DNA from: CALODP01 sp942492055
GTDB taxonomy: Bacteria > Bacteroidota > Ignavibacteria > Ignavibacteriales > Melioribacteraceae
Direction of reading: 5' to 3'
Assembly (NCBI GenBank): GCA_942492055.1
Contig: CALODP010000015.1
Span: 744,001-808,000, forward strand
DNA: 64,000 bases
Below, in pieces: positions 37,487-46,853 of the stretch (positions are counted from its first letter, which is position 1; the number at the start of each line of letters is the position of its first letter). Made by a program: the position numbers and the translations under genes. The notes beneath the pieces were generated by a model, which did no database searches, was not told the origin of the DNA, and saw nothing but the letters and a program-made list of their open reading frames with translations.

Positions 37487-38977
37487 ATGAAAAGCAAAAA
37501 TTTCTTCGGAATGGTTGCTCTATTAATTATAGGAGCGGTTTTTGGAGCTGTATTGGTTTCAGGCTACGGATATGACAGACCTGCTTTGGCGGAAGTGCAA
37601 ATAGGAAATATAAATCCTCCTATTACCGCGGTAAGCCCGGAAGCTCAGGCATTTAACGACGCATTTGTAAATGTAGCTGAAAAAGTTACTCCATCTATCG
37701 TTCAGATTACAGTAATAAGCAAAGTAAAAAATAAAGCTCACGATGCTTTCCGTTTCTTCTTCGATATTCCCGAAGAGCAAGAAACTATGGGTGGAGGAAG
37801 CGGAGTTTTAATTTCGAAGGACGGATATATTTTAACGAATAATCACGTTGTAGAAAACGCCACAAGTGTATCTGTTACATTAAAAGATAACAGAAAGTAT
37901 GATGCCGAGGTAGTAGGAACAGATCCTTTAACCGATTTGGCAGTAATAAAAGTAGAAGGAAAAGATCTTCCCGCGGCTCATATGGGGAATTCAGACGAGC
38001 TGAAAGTAGGAACATGGGTAATGGCAATCGGTAATCCGCTCGCTTTAACCTCTACTGTTACCGCTGGGATTGTTTCGGCAATAGGAAGAAGCATAAATAT
38101 TATAAAAAATAGTAGTGGTATAGAAAACTTTATTCAAACGGACGCGGCAATAAATCCGGGAAATAGTGGCGGCGCGTTGGTCGATTTGAACGGCTCAGTA
38201 ATTGGAATAAACACAGCGATAGCCACAAACGGAATGTCGGGGAGTTATATCGGCTATGGTTTCGCGATTCCGGTAAATATGGCCAGAAGAGTAGCCGAAG
38301 ATCTTATTGCCAACGGAAAGGTAAACAGAGGTTATATAGGTGTAATGATTCAGCCTGTTGACGATAATATGGCAAAAGCCGTCGGATTGGATAAACCGAC
38401 AGGCGTATTGATTCAGGATATTACAAAAGATGGTTCCGCTTCAGAAGAAGATATTCAACCGGGTGATATCATCCTTAAAGTTGATAAAAAAACTGTAAAC
38501 AAACCGAACGAATTGCAAAGCTATGTGGCTTCGAAAAGAGCCGGTGATAAAATTACACTTACTCTCTATAGAGACGGGGATACGATAAAGAGAACAGTTG
38601 AGCTTAAAGCCAGAGAAGATGACGAAATTGAAATAGCGGACAGAAAAGCCAAGGTACGTAAGAACGAAAAAGGTGAAATTGTAGAGATGCATTTCGATAA
38701 AGTCGGGATGAGTGTAAAAAACATGACAGATAAGCAATTGAAAAGCTATGAAATAGAAAACGGTATTCTAATTACCGATGTAAAAAGATTCGGAAAAGCT
38801 TTTCAACAAGGTTTGCAACATGGAGATATTATTATCGAAGCAGATAGAAAAGAGATTGAGGAAGTTTCCGATTTCGAAAATATTCTCGAAAGCAAAAGAG
38901 GAGAGGCTATTCTCCTTAAAATTCTGGATGGAAGAAAAAGAACACGATTCGTAGGATTGGAAATTCCGAAAGAATAA
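37487..38977 (+). CDS. degP: Do/HtrA-family serine protease
   Basis: A 496-residue periplasmic protease/chaperone with a signal anchor at residues 7-28. The trypsin-like triad is complete: His120 (ILTNNHVV), Asp150 (TDLAVIKV) and Ser227 (NPGNSGGALV). Two PDZ domains follow, about 275-370 (GYIGVMIQPVDD) and 400-490. GAGGA precedes the ATG. It would degrade or refold misfolded envelope proteins. It lies 23 bp after recO and ends at a strong terminator. Confidence 0.94.
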   Translation: MKSKNFFGMVALLIIGAVFGAVLVSGYGYDRPALAEVQIGNINPPITAVSPEAQAFNDAFVNVAEKVTPSIVQITVISKVKNKAHDAFRFFFDIPEEQETMGGGSGVLISKDGYILTNNHVVENATSVSVTLKDNRKYDAEVVGTDPLTDLAVIKVEGKDLPAAHMGNSDELKVGTWVMAIGNPLALTSTVTAGIVSAIGRSINIIKNSSGIENFIQTDAAINPGNSGGALVDLNGSVIGINTAIATNGMSGSYIGYGFAIPVNMARRVAEDLIANGKVNRGYIGVMIQPVDDNMAKAVGLDKPTGVLIQDITKDGSASEEDIQPGDIILKVDKKTVNKPNELQSYVASKRAGDKITLTLYRDGDTIKRTVELKAREDDEIEIADRKAKVRKNEKGEIVEMHFDKVGMSVKNMTDKQLKSYEIENGILITDVKRFGKAFQQGLQHGDIIIEADRKEIEEVSDFENILESKRGEAILLKILDGRKRTRFVGLEIPKE

Positions 38978-39000
38978 AATTTCCAGGATTATTAGAAAAA

Positions 39001-39028
39001 GCGCCCTATTGTCGGGCGCTTTTTTTAT
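39001..39028 (+). terminator. Intrinsic terminator after degP
   Basis: GCGCCC (39001-39006) pairs with GGGCGC (39014-39019), extended by flanking A and T bases, then T8. Confidence 0.92.
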
Positions 39029-39065
39029 ATTTGCGTTATTATTTTCCAATTAAAATTATGATGTT

Positions 39066-40286
39066 ATGATTAGGTTTCTTACTGCAGGGGAATCGCATGG
39101 AAAAGGATTAACTTCCATAGTAGAGGGATTCCCATCCAATATTCCGATTGATTCCGATTATATTGCTTTTCATCTGGCTAGGCGCCAAATGGGCTACGGT
39201 CGTGGCGGAAGAATGAAAATAGAGAAAGATCGTGCGGAAATTACAGCCGGTGTTCGTTTTAAGAAAACTTTGGCTTCTCCGATTGCTCTATATATTAAAA
39301 ATAACGATTGGGAAAACTGGATTGAAAAAATGGATCCTGACGGTATTCCTTCTTCCGATTCGGAGAAGATTACTCTACCGAGACCAGGACACGCCGATTT
39401 GGTGGGTGTAACGAAATATAATTTCTCCGATATCCGTAATTCCATCGAAAGATCTAGCGCAAGAGAAACAGCCGCCAGAGTAGCAGCATGTTCCGTAGCA
39501 AGACGCTTTTTAGAGGAATTCGGTATAAAAGTAGGAAGCTTTGTCGAAAGTATAGGAGGAATATTCCCCGAACAAAATTTCGGAGAGGTACTTCTCAACA
39601 ATCAGATAGATGAGAATTTTGACGCATGGCTATTGGCGGAAAGAGCAGATAAAAGCCAGGTGCGTGTATTGGAAGAAGCTCAGGAAGAAAGAATTATAGA
39701 AAAGGTAAAAGAAGCCAAGAAAAGAGGGGATACTCTCGGTGGAACGTTTTATACCGTAGCAACCGGAGTGCCTGTCGGTTTGGGAAGCTTTATCCATTAT
39801 GATACCAAATTAAGTACCGATATAGCCTCGGCTATTATGTCGATCAACGCGATGAAAGGGATCGAAATCGGAAGCGGATTCGACGCTGCGGATGTTTTCG
39901 GATCGGAATCTCACGATGTAATAATCAAGAGAGGAGAGGAAATAACCCGTGAAACTAATCGCGCCGGCGGAATCGAGGGAGGAATGTCCACAGGTTTGCC
40001 GATAATCGTAAGAGGAGCCATGAAGCCGATAGCTACTCTGATGTCTCCGATAAGAGCCGTAGATCTTGAGACTATGGAAAATGCCGAATCGAGAAAAGAA
40101 AGAAGCGATTTTATGGCGGTACCGGCATGCGCAGTTATTGCGGAGTCTATGTTGGCCTGGGTATTGGCCGATTTTATGATTAAGAAGTTCGGAGGGGACT
40201 CGCTCGAAGAAACCAAAGATAATTACAACAATTATCTGGCAAAAGTAAACGATAGATTGGTTAATAACTTTAAGAAAGAAAAATAG
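39066..40286 (+). CDS. aroC: Chorismate synthase
   Basis: A 406-residue flavin-dependent enzyme converting 5-enolpyruvylshikimate-3-phosphate to chorismate, the last step of the shikimate path. Typical motifs: GESHGKGLTSIVEGFPSNIP at the N-terminus, RRQMGYGRGGRMKIEKD, RPGHADLVG, RNSIERSSARETAARVA and AGGIEGGMSTGLPI. ATG 39066 is used. The stop is immediately followed by the MBL hydrolase ATG. Length is typical of the long bacterial form. Confidence 0.97.
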   Translation: MIRFLTAGESHGKGLTSIVEGFPSNIPIDSDYIAFHLARRQMGYGRGGRMKIEKDRAEITAGVRFKKTLASPIALYIKNNDWENWIEKMDPDGIPSSDSEKITLPRPGHADLVGVTKYNFSDIRNSIERSSARETAARVAACSVARRFLEEFGIKVGSFVESIGGIFPEQNFGEVLLNNQIDENFDAWLLAERADKSQVRVLEEAQEERIIEKVKEAKKRGDTLGGTFYTVATGVPVGLGSFIHYDTKLSTDIASAIMSINAMKGIEIGSGFDAADVFGSESHDVIIKRGEEITRETNRAGGIEGGMSTGLPIIVRGAMKPIATLMSPIRAVDLETMENAESRKERSDFMAVPACAVIAESMLAWVLADFMIKKFGGDSLEETKDNYNNYLAKVNDRLVNNFKKEK

Positions 40287-40934
40287 ATGCTGAAACTGCA
40301 AATATTCGTTTTTAATCCCTTCTCCGAAAACACCTATCTGTTATGGGACGAAGCTTCGGGAGATGGGGCGGTAATAGATCCGGGATGTTCAATTGAGGCG
40401 GAAGAAAAACAATTGGCCGATTTTATTGAGGATAAAGGTATTAAGTTGAAATATCTTCTAAATACTCATTGCCATATAGATCATATCTTCGGAAATCCTT
40501 TTATTAAGGATAATTATTCCGTTGAATTCGTTATTCCCGAAAAAGATGAGTTTCTTTTCGAATTGGCGCAAGAACAGGCTAATATGTTCGGAGTGAATCT
40601 CAATCCGATGCCAAAACCGGATTCCTATTTTTCAGAAGATAGAAAACTCTTTTTGGGGAAAGAAGAACTCAGTTTTCTTTTTACCCCCGGACATACTCCC
40701 GGTGAATATTCTATCTATGATAAGAATGGGAAAAGATGTTTTACCGGCGATGTTCTTTTTCTGGAAGGAGTAGGAAGAACGGATTTATGGGGAGGGGACT
40801 ATAACACCCTGATGAATTCCATTAAAACAAAATTGTTTGCTTTACCCGGAGAAGTAACAGTTTATCCGGGACACGGACCTGAAAGCTCCATTAATTACGA
40901 AATTAAAAATAATCCTTATATGCGGGAAGCTTAA
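40287..40934 (+). CDS. MBL-fold metallo-hydrolase (glyoxalase II-like)
   Basis: A 215-residue metallo-beta-lactamase fold protein. The metal-binding motif is THCHIDHIFG (HxHxDH), with additional ligands in FTPGHTPGEYS, FTGDVLF and YPGHGPES, the glyoxalase II-type layout. It may be a hydroxyacylglutathione hydrolase-like or generic thioesterase; the exact substrate is not determinable. It directly abuts aroC and is probably co-transcribed. Confidence 0.88.
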   Translation: MLKLQIFVFNPFSENTYLLWDEASGDGAVIDPGCSIEAEEKQLADFIEDKGIKLKYLLNTHCHIDHIFGNPFIKDNYSVEFVIPEKDEFLFELAQEQANMFGVNLNPMPKPDSYFSEDRKLFLGKEELSFLFTPGHTPGEYSIYDKNGKRCFTGDVLFLEGVGRTDLWGGDYNTLMNSIKTKLFALPGEVTVYPGHGPESSINYEIKNNPYMREA

Positions 40935-41010
40935 CTATTGCGTAAGTATCTCGCTTTGAATATATTGCCTGAAATAGTTCATTTCCTGCTAATAATTTGC
41001 TGATAAGAAT

Positions 41011-41760
41011 ATGAATCTATCGAAAATAAAAAAACAAAGCTCTGTTTTAGTTTCCTTACTATTTGTTTATATAATCCTTTTTGAGTTTATATTACCCGTA
41101 AATAAGATTCTTCCTAAGCCGTCACTCTTATGGGAGTCTTTCGGAGCGCTATGGGAAAATTATAATTTCTTAAATGCCATGATGATCTCAACATCTGTGA
41201 TTTACGGAGCCATTATTTTGGGATATGTAATAATTTCTCTTGTCCCCGGAGTTTTGGCCGGATTATTCGACAAATATAACGGATTGATAAACGGACTTTC
41301 TCTGTTCCGGTTTTTTCCCGCTTTTTTCTACGCAATTTTGTTTGCGTACTGGTTTCCCGACTCAATCGGCGCGGAGTTTATATTCGCGTTGTCAGGCTCT
41401 CTCTTTTTTATGGGACTAGCCTATGGGAACGGGATGAAAAATATAAAGGAAGAATATCTTCTGGCGGCAAAATCTCTCAATGCAACCGATGATGAGATTT
41501 ATAAAGGAATCGTTTGGAAATCATGCCAGCCTGAAATCTTCAATGCTTTACCTAAAGTTCATTATTACGTTTGGGGAATGGTAATGGTTTTCGAATACGT
41601 AGCAAATTACGCGGGATTCGGCAGTGTTTACAATTCGATCCTTTCTTATCACGATTTTTCCGCTTTATTCGCTGTAGCTATCATTATCAGCCTGTTAATC
41701 TGGATAGGAAATATGTTGATAGGATTCGCGGCCAAACAAATTATATATTGGGAGGCTTAA
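41011..41760 (+). CDS. ABC transporter permease (NitT/TauT-type)
   Basis: A 249-residue inner-membrane protein with about six transmembrane segments. The EAA-loop coupling helix is recognisable as EEYLLAAKSLNATDDEIYKGIVW. This places it with the SsuC/TauC/ThiX-like permeases. Its stop is followed two bases later by the ATPase gene. No substrate-binding protein gene is adjacent, so the substrate is unknown. Confidence 0.82.
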   Translation: MNLSKIKKQSSVLVSLLFVYIILFEFILPVNKILPKPSLLWESFGALWENYNFLNAMMISTSVIYGAIILGYVIISLVPGVLAGLFDKYNGLINGLSLFRFFPAFFYAILFAYWFPDSIGAEFIFALSGSLFFMGLAYGNGMKNIKEEYLLAAKSLNATDDEIYKGIVWKSCQPEIFNALPKVHYYVWGMVMVFEYVANYAGFGSVYNSILSYHDFSALFAVAIIISLLIWIGNMLIGFAAKQIIYWEA

Positions 41761-41761
41761 G

Positions 41762-42511
41762 ATGAAAAAGAATTTAACTCTCCAATTTATAGGGAAAGAG
41801 TATAAAGATGAATACGGGTATAATTCCGTACCTATAGATAATATATCACTCTCTGTTCCCGATAATAAGATAACGGGAATTTTCGGTAACAGAAAAAGCG
41901 GAAAAACAACTCTGATGAAAATTATGGCCGGTCTCGAAGAGATTTCCTTCGGTGGGTTCGATAATTCATTTGAGAAAATTGTTTATATTCCGGAAAATCC
42001 CTCTTCGTTTCCCTGGATGAATGTTTTCGATAATGTAACGTACCTTTTGAAAGGATACGGCAGGGAAGAGATAGAAGAGATAATAAAATATGTAGGGCTC
42101 GAAGGATACGAAGAACATTTCCCTAATAATAACAGTTTGGGTTTTCGTTTAAGAATAACCTTGGCCAGAGCTCTGGCTCACGGAGCTGATCTGATTTTAA
42201 TCGACAATTCATTATCATTAATGGATTCGATTACCAAGATGGAGATTTTGCGACTAATAAGAAAAATAAACGAGGAGAAAGAGATAGCTATCTGTTATTC
42301 CTCTTCCATGTTTTTCGATACTGTCGCTTTATCCGATAAATTATATATTCTCGGTGATAATTCTGCGGGTATATCGGAAGAAATAGAGATAGAGCTTCCT
42401 AAGGAAAGGGAGGAACTTTTCGATTCCGTAGAGAAAATCAATTCGGAAATTGCGAGACTTGATTCGGTAATTATTGATAAACTCAAATTCGGGGCTTTTC
42501 AATTTTCATGA
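41762..42511 (+). CDS. ABC transporter ATP-binding protein with degenerate catalytic motifs
   Basis: A 249-residue protein related to SsuB/TauB-type ATPases. Walker A is kept (GNRKSGKTT, residues 42-50), but the rest of the ATPase site is changed when aligned to the family: the Q-loop glutamine is Glu78, the LSGGQ-type signature reads NSLGF (about 124-128), Walker B Asp148 is followed by Asn149 instead of the catalytic glutamate, and the H-loop histidine is Ser180. The frame is intact and coupled to the permease gene, so it is unlikely to be simple decay. It may bind ATP without efficient hydrolysis or work with another ATPase. Confidence 0.82.
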   Translation: MKKNLTLQFIGKEYKDEYGYNSVPIDNISLSVPDNKITGIFGNRKSGKTTLMKIMAGLEEISFGGFDNSFEKIVYIPENPSSFPWMNVFDNVTYLLKGYGREEIEEIIKYVGLEGYEEHFPNNNSLGFRLRITLARALAHGADLILIDNSLSLMDSITKMEILRLIRKINEEKEIAICYSSSMFFDTVALSDKLYILGDNSAGISEEIEIELPKEREELFDSVEKINSEIARLDSVIIDKLKFGAFQFS

Positions 42512-42678
42512 TTTCCTTTAATAGATGTTATTTCCTTTATCTGTAGAGTAAATGCGGGTCTTCTTTTATTAGCTTACTTTACCCCATAAAGCAAATATAT
42601 ATTTATTATTTTGATTTCTCTTGCAAAACCTATAAAATTATTCCCGCGATTTTTTGTTATTTTCTTATACGGGGTATT

Positions 42679-44031
42679 ATGAAAAAAATTTTAGTAATAG
42701 CGGTAATGCTGCTATCATCTCAATTATTTGCTCAATCCGATTTCTATGATGGAACCGAAGGGTTATCCGGAGCGAAATTAAAAAGCAAACTTCACCATCT
42801 TTTGCAAAATCATAAAAGATTTTCCTATAGCCAGATATGGGATATTCTAAAAGAGACAGATCAGGATACAACCGACGAAAAGAATGTTATTCTTATTCAT
42901 ACCGGCTGGAAACAGAACGGACCGAATGAATATGCCGGAGGACAAGGATGGAACAGAGAACATGTTTGGGCAAAGTCTCACGGGTTTCCTAGCTCAGGGG
43001 ATACAGCATATTCCGACGCGCATAATCTGAGACCTAGTGATGTCTCCACAAATTCCGCAAGAGGAAATAAAGATTACGATTATAGTGATAATCCTTATGT
43101 GGATAAAAGTGGGTTTATGCAAAACGGGGGGCAAACAGGATGTAGAACCGATTCAGATTCATGGGAGACAAGAGACGCCGCAAAGGGGGATATTGCCAGA
43201 ATAATGTTCTATATGTCTGTAAGATATGAGTCTTCTTCCAGAGATCTCGAATTAGTTGACTATACAAATACTTCGGGCTCCAAATTCGGAAAACTCTCTA
43301 CTTTATTGGAATGGCACAGAAATGATCCTCCCGATGATTTCGAGAGAAGAAGAAACGACAGAATATATAGCTGGCAGAAGAATAGAAATCCTTTTACAGA
43401 TCATCCCGAATTCGTAGAGAAAATATTTAACGCAAATGGATTCTTTATCGAAAAAGCCGAAGCAGTTTCCGATTCTACTATCGTAATTACTTTTAATGAC
43501 GATGTAGATATGGAATCAGCCGATAATTTGGAAAACTATTCTATCGATCGTCATATAGGAACACCAAAGGCTGTTGTAAGCCAGTTAGGTGGATTTAAGA
43601 ATCTTGTTCTTCTTACATTCGAAAAGAAATTGGCCTTAAACACAAAATATAATGTAAAGGTAACCGGAATTAAATCCGCTTCCTCAAAACAAGTTACAGA
43701 CAATTCATTGGCTCTTTTAACAACAGATTATTTTGTAGTTGATGTGGAAGACGAAGAAGGATTGCCTGAAGGATATGCGTTGGCGCAAAACTATCCTAAT
43801 CCTTTTAATCCTACAACTCAGATAAGCTTTACTTTGCCACAGAAGGGATTAGTTACTTTGAAAGTATATGATCTTTTGGGTAGAGAAGTAGCTGATCTTA
43901 TAAACAGAGAAATGAGATCGGGAGCGCACACAGTGGAATTTAACGCCTCAAATCTCTCTACCGGAGTATATTTCTACACAATACAAGCCGGAAACTTCAC
44001 ACAAACCAAGAAGATGATGTTGATCAAATAG
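42679..44031 (+). CDS. Secreted endonuclease I (EndA/NucM family) with T9SS sorting domain
   Basis: A 450-residue exported protein (signal ending SSQLFAQ). The endonuclease I domain covers about residues 20-260, with WNREHVWAKSHGFP carrying the metal-binding histidine and the DAHNLRPSD motif. A beta domain follows, with FNDDVDMESADNLENYSID resembling a SbsA/Ig-like region. The last ~80 residues are a T9SS type A sorting domain: NYPNPFNPTTQISF, LKVYDLLGREVADL and STGVYFYTIQ. It would be exported across both membranes by T9SS, probably for DNA scavenging. It ends at a strong terminator. Confidence 0.9.
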   Translation: MKKILVIAVMLLSSQLFAQSDFYDGTEGLSGAKLKSKLHHLLQNHKRFSYSQIWDILKETDQDTTDEKNVILIHTGWKQNGPNEYAGGQGWNREHVWAKSHGFPSSGDTAYSDAHNLRPSDVSTNSARGNKDYDYSDNPYVDKSGFMQNGGQTGCRTDSDSWETRDAAKGDIARIMFYMSVRYESSSRDLELVDYTNTSGSKFGKLSTLLEWHRNDPPDDFERRRNDRIYSWQKNRNPFTDHPEFVEKIFNANGFFIEKAEAVSDSTIVITFNDDVDMESADNLENYSIDRHIGTPKAVVSQLGGFKNLVLLTFEKKLALNTKYNVKVTGIKSASSKQVTDNSLALLTTDYFVVDVEDEEGLPEGYALAQNYPNPFNPTTQISFTLPQKGLVTLKVYDLLGREVADLINREMRSGAHTVEFNASNLSTGVYFYTIQAGNFTQTKKMMLIK

Positions 44032-44062
44032 ACGAAAACATACATTTCGAATAAATGAAGAA

Positions 44063-44088
44063 GCCACTCGTTTAGAGTGGCTTTTTTG
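44063..44088 (+). terminator. Intrinsic terminator after endonuclease I gene
   Basis: GCCACTC (44063-44069) pairs with GAGTGGC (44075-44081), followed by T6. Confidence 0.92.
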
Positions 44089-44345
44089 TTGTCTCAAATT
44101 TCGTCCATTTTTGACCGCTTTGAAGGAATCATATCAGGAAAATGTCTTGTTGATTAAAATGATTTATGATGTAATAAGATAATATGATGAATTTAATATG
44201 ATATTGTATTATATTGGATATGATTATGGGATAGTTAAAGAATACGAAGAAAACAGTAGTAAATAGAACTATTCATTCCAAGAGAGGAATAGAGATAGAT
44301 AAGTATCGCAATTTATAATATATTTTCAAAAACAAGGAATGATTC
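44089..44345. other. AT-rich intergenic region
   Basis: No gene, RNA or repeat recognised. It probably contains the promoter of the DUF805 gene. Confidence 0.5.
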
Positions 44346-44696
44346 ATGAGTTGGTTTATATTGGTATTAAAAAAATACGCAGATTTTAAAGGGAGAGCTA
44401 GACGTAAGGAATATTGGATGTTCATTCTTTTTGCTTCTATTTTTTCTATTATGCCTTTTGGGTTAGATGTTATTTTTGATACTTTGGTATTTGGATTTCT
44501 CTATCAACTAGTATTAGTAGTTCCTTCTTTAGCAGTTTCTGTAAGAAGATTACACGATACCGGAAACAGCGGATGGATGCTATTAATTTCTCTCATCCCT
44601 ATAATCGGCGGGATCTGGTTTTTTGTACTTACTGTTACGGATGGAGATCGCAGAGCTAATGAATACGGTGAAAATCCTAAAAAAGTAGTCGCTTAA
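44346..44696 (+). CDS. DUF805 membrane protein
   Basis: A 116-residue inner-membrane protein with about three to four hydrophobic segments. The DUF805 pattern is clear: KGRARRKEYWMFILFASIF near the N-terminus, VRRLHDTGNSGWMLLISLIP in the middle and TDGDRRANEYGENP at the end. The family is widespread and of unknown function. It appears monocistronic. Confidence 0.9.
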   Translation: MSWFILVLKKYADFKGRARRKEYWMFILFASIFSIMPFGLDVIFDTLVFGFLYQLVLVVPSLAVSVRRLHDTGNSGWMLLISLIPIIGGIWFFVLTVTDGDRRANEYGENPKKVVA

Positions 44697-45648
44697 TATT
44701 TTATAGAACCGGTTTTGTGCCATATAGGGGAAATGATAACTTAAGAATTTACATCCCTTATATGGCTTCTTTTTATCTTCTTCCGCTAAGATTACCGTAA
44801 AGAGGCTTACATAAAATTACCTCCCGAACTTTTTTTGAAAAAAAATAAAAAAAAATGATTTTTTTTTGAAACTCGGGAACTCAATCGGGAACAACTCTGT
44901 TATCGATTATAAATATTTCGGAAAGAGTCGAATTTCTCCCGATTACTCTTATTCTGAAAACTATACTGCTAATACTCCTATATTCCTTCGTCACTCTTTC
45001 CGTGAGAGAAATAACCGTTTCTCGAATCGAATAAGTACACAATTTTCCGATTTCGGTTCCTTGTTCTTTGACATATTGGCCGAACGATTATTTTCGTTGA
45101 AACAGGGAGATCATCTTAAACATATTGTAATTATTTCGCTGTTTATTTCTTAACATTCCCAATAGAAAATAAATACGGAGTCGTTTTCGCGAATTAATTA
45201 TTATTATCTAAAATCTGCTTTGTCTTGTAGCGGGAAAATCCCACGAAGGATATTCGGCGCCAAATAGAAATAAGAAAAGACTGAATAAACAAATATCGAA
45301 AGTAGCCGAACAAAGAAATAATAAAGCCATGAAAGCACGGAGAAGAAAACAAATGAATGGATCGGTTATAGTAATGTTTATTATAAAAATATTTGGAGCA
45401 AAGAAAGAGTGACAAAGAGTGGAATATCCGAAAGAAATATAATAAAGACATGGATAGATTTAAGAAATTGTATAATTAATACGAAAACGGAATAAAGCAT
45501 ACCTATGTTATTATATTGGAATAGGAAGGGGAATTTGACTCTTTATTCCCTGATAAGAACCCATCGAAAAAGAACTACCGTCACTTTAAGGAAAACTGAT
45601 GCTAACTAATTAACGAGAATTTATCAACTTCCATAAAGGAGGAATATC
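44697..45648. other. Long intergenic region (about 950 bp)
   Basis: No intact gene is supported. An A-rich tract followed by T9 lies near 44835-44870. An open frame at 44866-45153 (95 codons) has no recognised family and no good ribosome site; it shows only a vague heptapeptide flavour. Around 45240-45410 a start-less open stretch reads SHEGYSAPNRNKKRLNKQIS and ends in a hydrophobic segment, perhaps a remnant. The last 20 bases hold the strong AAAGGAGG ribosome site of the next gene. Confidence 0.5.
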
Positions 45649-46341
45649 ATGGGTACTTTACAAATTATCTACATATCCATGTTTTTCAAGGTTAGAGATT
45701 TCGGAAGCTCAATATCCGGATTATTAACTTCCTTTCCTCAATTGGTTGCAGGGTTTGAACGCCTTACGCAATTGATTACCTCGATAACTACAATTAACGG
45801 GGAAATTGAGGATCTAACCAAAGGGAAGATCGAAAAGCGTAATAAAGCTAAGGAAGCTTTGATCGCTGCGATTCTCCAATTATCCGGAATCTGTCAAGCT
45901 TATGCGTTCAAAATGAGCGATGACAATCTTTTCCAAATTGTTGATCTCACCAAATCACAATTGCGTTCGATGCGTCTTGCTTATTTAAGCGAGCGTTCGG
46001 GGGATATACTCGGTACAATTAGAGCCAAGAGGGAAAGTCTTCATGGGCTCGGTATTACCGATGATATGATCTCCGAAGCGGAAGAAAGACTCGTGGAATA
46101 TAATCAGGCGCAAGCGGAAAGGGAACAAACCTATTCCCAAAGGAACGCAAAGCTGAAAATCATGGAAAATCTCTTTAAAGAAACGAGAATCTTCCTTGAT
46201 AATGATTTGGATAATCAGATGTTGGTTTTCAGAGACTCACATCCGGAAATTTATCTGGAGTATCAGAATACCAGAAAGTTAAAAAATTATCCCGCCACAC
46301 ACGAAGTAAAAGAAAATCCTGATGGTGAAGGGGATAATTAG
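45649..46341 (+). CDS. Hypothetical helical protein, possible paralogue of the one at 16217
   Basis: A 230-residue protein with an unusually strong ribosome site (AAAGGAGG at 45635-45642). It is predicted to be mostly helical, with charged coiled segments such as ERLVEYNQAQAEREQTYSQR and a short hydrophobic start. No named family is recognised. It matches the protein at 16217 in length, spacing of helices and a closing acidic/aromatic segment (HPEIYLEYQNTRKL against KSEAKYNDYLLCEK). Both follow long non-coding, repeat-prone tracts. It is upstream of the Zorya-like genes but 512 bp separate them, so no functional link is claimed. Confidence 0.7.
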   Translation: MGTLQIIYISMFFKVRDFGSSISGLLTSFPQLVAGFERLTQLITSITTINGEIEDLTKGKIEKRNKAKEALIAAILQLSGICQAYAFKMSDDNLFQIVDLTKSQLRSMRLAYLSERSGDILGTIRAKRESLHGLGITDDMISEAEERLVEYNQAQAEREQTYSQRNAKLKIMENLFKETRIFLDNDLDNQMLVFRDSHPEIYLEYQNTRKLKNYPATHEVKENPDGEGDN

Positions 46342-46853
46342 AGTAAAGTAACAAGCCGTACTAATTTACAATTCCAATAAGAAAAGAGAAGGAGAATTCC
46401 TGATATTATTAGCAATAATAATAGCCAGCTCTTGGCATAAGAAGAGGGTCAATGACAGATTTCACATATAATCACTTTTCCTTATATCACTTTGTAAGAA
46501 TAATCCTTCGGCCGATAATTTTTTTAGATAAATGTCAAAGCTTTTCGTAAGTGCAATTTAGCATGATGCCATTCCTATATCCTCTTAAAACAAAAACTTC
46601 TCTCCTCTCTTCTTTCCGAATAATCATATCATTCTACGAATTTCGATTTATAGAAAATAATTTCACGAAATAAATCACATATAGTATATAATGAAATATG
46701 GAGAAATCAATATATCCTATTATCCTATTTAGATTATTATTTTAAGAAAGTTGAAATAATATTTGAAATTATATAATATTACAACCAAAAGGAAATAATT
46801 ATTGTCATTAATAATAATATCCTGAAGAATGAGTGTAATTATGCGGAGAAATA
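46342..46853. other. Intergenic region upstream of the Zorya-like operon
   Basis: An AT-rich 512-base gap with no supported gene. A short start-less open stretch near 46390-46470 encodes a hydrophobic segment (FLILLAIIIASSW) and may be a remnant. The region should contain the promoter of the defence operon. The zorA ribosome site GGAG is at 46845-46848. Confidence 0.5.

Noticed and set aside
44866..45153. 95-codon ORF as a gene
   Set aside because: There is no ribosome site or recognised family, it lies in low-complexity surroundings, and its composition is not clearly coding.
45649..46341. First gene of the Zorya-like operon
   Set aside because: A 512-bp gap with no gene separates it, and its relatedness is to the protein at 16217, not to defence genes.
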